A DNA stretch of 9,082 bases from Firmicutes bacterium UBA5486 (GTDB taxonomy: Bacteria > Bacillota > UBA4882 > UBA10575). The position numbers were made by a program, and so were the translations under genes. The DNA lies in the NCBI GenBank assembly GCA_002427045.1, contig DIPO01000068.1:1-9082 (forward strand), given 5' to 3'. The notes below the pieces were generated by a model, which saw only the letters and a program-made list of their open reading frames with translations, did not search any database and was not told the origin of the DNA. This document shows, piece after piece, positions 7,668 to 9,082 of this stretch. Every line of letters starts with the position of its first letter. Position 1 is the stretch's first letter.

Positions 7668-7775
7668 TCCTTCTTTTTAACCGACTGTTTCCCTTATTTT
7701 TCCCAAAACCTAAATTTTGAAAAGATGATTTTAGTAGAGGCTTTTAGGAAAGAATATACATGCCATCTCCCCTAG

Positions 7776-7806
7776 TGAATAAACATTGCTTTTTTTGTAA
7801 AAACTT
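7776..7806 (+). promoter_or_regulatory. Possible forespore-type promoter of dacF (weak)
   Basis: TGAATA at 7776-7781 resembles the -35 of sigma-G/sigma-F promoters. After 15 bases comes GTAAAAACTT (7797-7806), a partial match to the sigma-F -10 consensus. The position suits a short leader before the ribosome binding site at 7823, and Bacillus dacF is known to be expressed in the forespore. The -10 match is imperfect, so confidence is low. Confidence 0.22.
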
Positions 7807-7822
7807 TTGACGACGGAAAACT

Positions 7823-7829
7823 AAGGAGG
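7823..7829 (+). promoter_or_regulatory. Ribosome binding site of dacF
   Basis: AAGGAGG is a full Shine-Dalgarno match. It lies 7 bases before ATG 7837 but only 4 before GTG 7834, so the ATG is the more likely start. Confidence 0.85.
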
Positions 7830-7836
7830 AAACGTG

Positions 7837-9000
7837 ATGCGGAAATTGGTGACAATTATTATTCTTTTATCCCTGGTGTTTTGTTCCTTAAAAGTAGGAG
7901 CAACCAAAACAGATCTTCCATTTCCAATACAATCTGAATCTGCTATTTTAATGGAGTATACTACTGGAGAGATTTTAGTAGATAAAAATAGCCATAAACA
8001 ATTACCTCCAGCCAGTGTAACTAAGATGATGGTAATGCTGTTAATAATGGAAGCTGTAGATTCCGGCAAGATACAACTTACGGATAAGGTTATTGCTAGC
8101 CCGGAAGCTTGTCGTATGGGAGGATCCCAGATCTGGTTAGAACCAGGTGAAGAAATGACCGTAGAAGAACTGATGAAGGCTGTAGGTATTGTATCAGCAA
8201 ATGATGCCAGTGTTGCTTTGGCTGAATACATATCTGGTTCTCATGAGGAATTTGTAAAGCTGATGAATAAACGTGCCCAAGAACTTGGCTTAAAGAACAC
8301 AAAATACGTTAATTCTACTGGATTAAAACCCGATGGAGGAGAACCGGGTAATATAACCTCCGCTTATGACCAGGCTATTCTTGCTAGAGAACTGCTGAAA
8401 CATCCTACTGTTCTAAAATGGACTGGTACTTGGATTGATAGCTTACGCGGGGGAGAATCCTTTCTGAGGAATACTAATAATTTAGTCCGCTTTTTTCAGG
8501 GATGCGATGGACTAAAAACCGGATTTACCTCTGAAGCTGGTTATTGTCTGGTCGGTTCTGCTCATAAAGATGCTATCCGGGTGATTGCTGTGGTAATGAA
8601 AGCTCCAACTTCTCAGGTACGTAACAATGAAATTACTAAACTTTTCAATTATGGTTTTAGCCAATATAAATCAGTAAAAATTTTAAATAGTGGACAGCTT
8701 TTAGGAAAAACTAAAGTAATAAAAGGCGAAGTTGAAGAGGTTAATATTATCATTCCGCACGACCTCTCAGTTGCACTTAAGAGAGAAGTTCAAAGTTCTC
8801 CTGAGGTCTTTATTAGTATTCCATCTAAAGTAAGGGCTCCCTTATCTAAAGGACAGCGGATTGGAGAGGTCTTAGTAAAAGTTGATGGGGAAATTAAGTT
8901 AAAAGCGGATTTGGTCGCTGAATCTGCAGTAAAGGAAAGCGGATTCTTCCGTTTTCTCATTCAAATCACCAAAAACTTTTTAGAAGGGCTTTTTAAGTAG
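7837..9000 (+). CDS. dacF: D-alanyl-D-alanine carboxypeptidase (DacF/PBP5 type)
   Basis: This is a low-molecular-mass penicillin-binding protein that removes the terminal D-Ala from peptidoglycan pentapeptides outside the membrane. It has 387 residues, typical for the family. A signal peptide is clear: RK, a hydrophobic run at about 4-18, and likely cleavage after VGA near residue 22. The peptidase S11 domain has S60-V-T-K63 (catalytic serine and lysine), S120-A-N122 and K227-T-G229. A C-terminal PBP5-type beta domain follows, ending in an amphipathic helix (about 370-387, FFRFLIQITKNFLEGLFK) that would anchor it to the membrane. The best ribosome binding site favours ATG 7837 over the adjacent GTG. 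In many spore-formers this gene precedes spoIIAA-spoIIAB-sigF; those genes are not in the window. The TAG stop overlaps the first bases of a structured element, so the element may have supplied or replaced the original stop. The paralogue name (dacF versus dacA/dacB) is inferred from overall likeness. Confidence 0.92.
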   Translation: MRKLVTIIILLSLVFCSLKVGATKTDLPFPIQSESAILMEYTTGEILVDKNSHKQLPPASVTKMMVMLLIMEAVDSGKIQLTDKVIASPEACRMGGSQIWLEPGEEMTVEELMKAVGIVSANDASVALAEYISGSHEEFVKLMNKRAQELGLKNTKYVNSTGLKPDGGEPGNITSAYDQAILARELLKHPTVLKWTGTWIDSLRGGESFLRNTNNLVRFFQGCDGLKTGFTSEAGYCLVGSAHKDAIRVIAVVMKAPTSQVRNNEITKLFNYGFSQYKSVKILNSGQLLGKTKVIKGEVEEVNIIIPHDLSVALKREVQSSPEVFISIPSKVRAPLSKGQRIGEVLVKVDGEIKLKADLVAESAVKESGFFRFLIQITKNFLEGLFK

Positions 9001-9082
9001 TCGCTCACGCTGGCTACTGCCCGCGCACATGAAATGATGAAAATATAAGCCAGGTGAGTCGACAAGCTCCAGAGGCGCTTTA
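8999..9082 (+). ncRNA. Structured RNA-like element, copy 2 (cut by window end)
   Basis: It aligns with 117-197. TCG 9001-9003 pairs with CGA 9060-9062, and CTCA 9004-9007 pairs with TGAG 9055-9058, again with a bulged T (9059). CTGGCT 9010-9015 pairs perfectly with AGCCAG 9048-9053 around a 32-base loop. Compared with copy 1, pair T122-A174 is C-G here, C129-G168 is T-A, C131-G166 is G-C, and the wobble T133-G164 is T-A. These paired substitutions support a folded molecule under selection. GC content is about 52% (43 of 82 bases), clearly higher than the AT-rich genes around it. The final AGCTCCAGAGGCGCTTTA could be the first arm of a further hairpin cut by the window edge, similar in style to IS200/IS605 right ends. 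No coding capacity is seen. Confidence 0.55.

Larger units (their letters stand above)
7575..7836. other. Divergent intergenic region between folE2 and dacF
   Basis: This AT-rich spacer must contain the promoters of both genes. No convincing sigma-A promoter pair stands out on either strand. It contains a strong terminator-like hairpin at 7634-7667, a weaker inverted repeat (CCTAAA 7709-7714 with TTTAGG 7743-7748), a possible sporulation-type promoter before dacF, and the dacF ribosome binding site. The short reading frame crossing it on the + strand (from 7503) overlaps folE2 and has no family features. Confidence 0.5.

Noticed and set aside
7503..7775. 90-codon + strand reading frame across the folE2 start and intergenic region
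   Set aside because: It overlaps the conserved FolE2 N-terminus, contains the terminator-like hairpin, and has no ribosome binding site or family features.
7575..7836. THF or preQ1 riboswitch, or Zur box, controlling folE2
   Set aside because: I looked for the conserved cores of these elements on the - strand and for the Bacillus-type Zur palindrome and did not find them. Only the hairpin is supported.
7821..8302. Two overlapping - strand reading frames opposite dacF
   Set aside because: Both are antisense to the signal peptide and catalytic motifs of dacF and look like composition shadows.

Overview
The window (9,082 bp, AT-rich, with Shine-Dalgarno motifs of the AAGGAGG type) looks like chromosomal DNA of a Gram-positive Bacillota species, probably a clostridial-type spore-former. 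The reasons are the AddB-then-AddA gene order, TTG starts used with strong ribosome binding sites, and a DacF-type D-Ala-D-Ala carboxypeptidase. The species cannot be named from the sequence.

Layout. Bases 1-367 hold no gene. They contain two AT-rich inverted repeats (31-55 and 67-90) and a structured, probably transcribed element (about 117-257). Next comes a tightly coupled two-gene operon on the + strand. It encodes an AddB-like nuclease/inactivated-helicase subunit (368-3388, TTG start) and an AddA-like UvrD-family helicase-nuclease (3385-6813, TTG start overlapping the addB stop by 4 bases). Together these should form a RecBCD/AddAB-type enzyme that resects double-strand breaks. A folE2 gene (GTP cyclohydrolase of the FolE2/MptA family) lies on the - strand at 6780-7574, and its 3' end overlaps the 3' end of addA by 34 bp. 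A 262-bp divergent intergenic region with a strong terminator-like hairpin separates folE2 from dacF (7837-9000, + strand), a secreted penicillin-binding protein with SxxK, SxN and KTG motifs.

The least expected signal is a pair of diverged copies of one RNA-like element. One lies upstream of addB (from about 117). The other begins inside the dacF stop codon (from 8999) and is cut off by the window end. The copies align over about 80 bases. They differ by compensatory changes in a two-part stem that keep base pairing, which is evidence for selection on RNA or single-stranded DNA structure. The element resembles in style the ends or guide RNAs of IS200/IS605-superfamily elements (omega RNA/HEARO-like), but no transposase, TnpB or IscB gene is present and the family assignment is a hypothesis.

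The second point of interest is that both nuclease subunits carry the four-cysteine iron-sulfur signature around their PD-(D/E)XK domains, whereas in the well-studied Bacillus AddAB only AddB has it. The AddB-like subunit also lacks a recognisable P-loop. The genes themselves look like housekeeping DNA repair, pterin synthesis and cell-wall maturation; I see no clear new multi-gene system.
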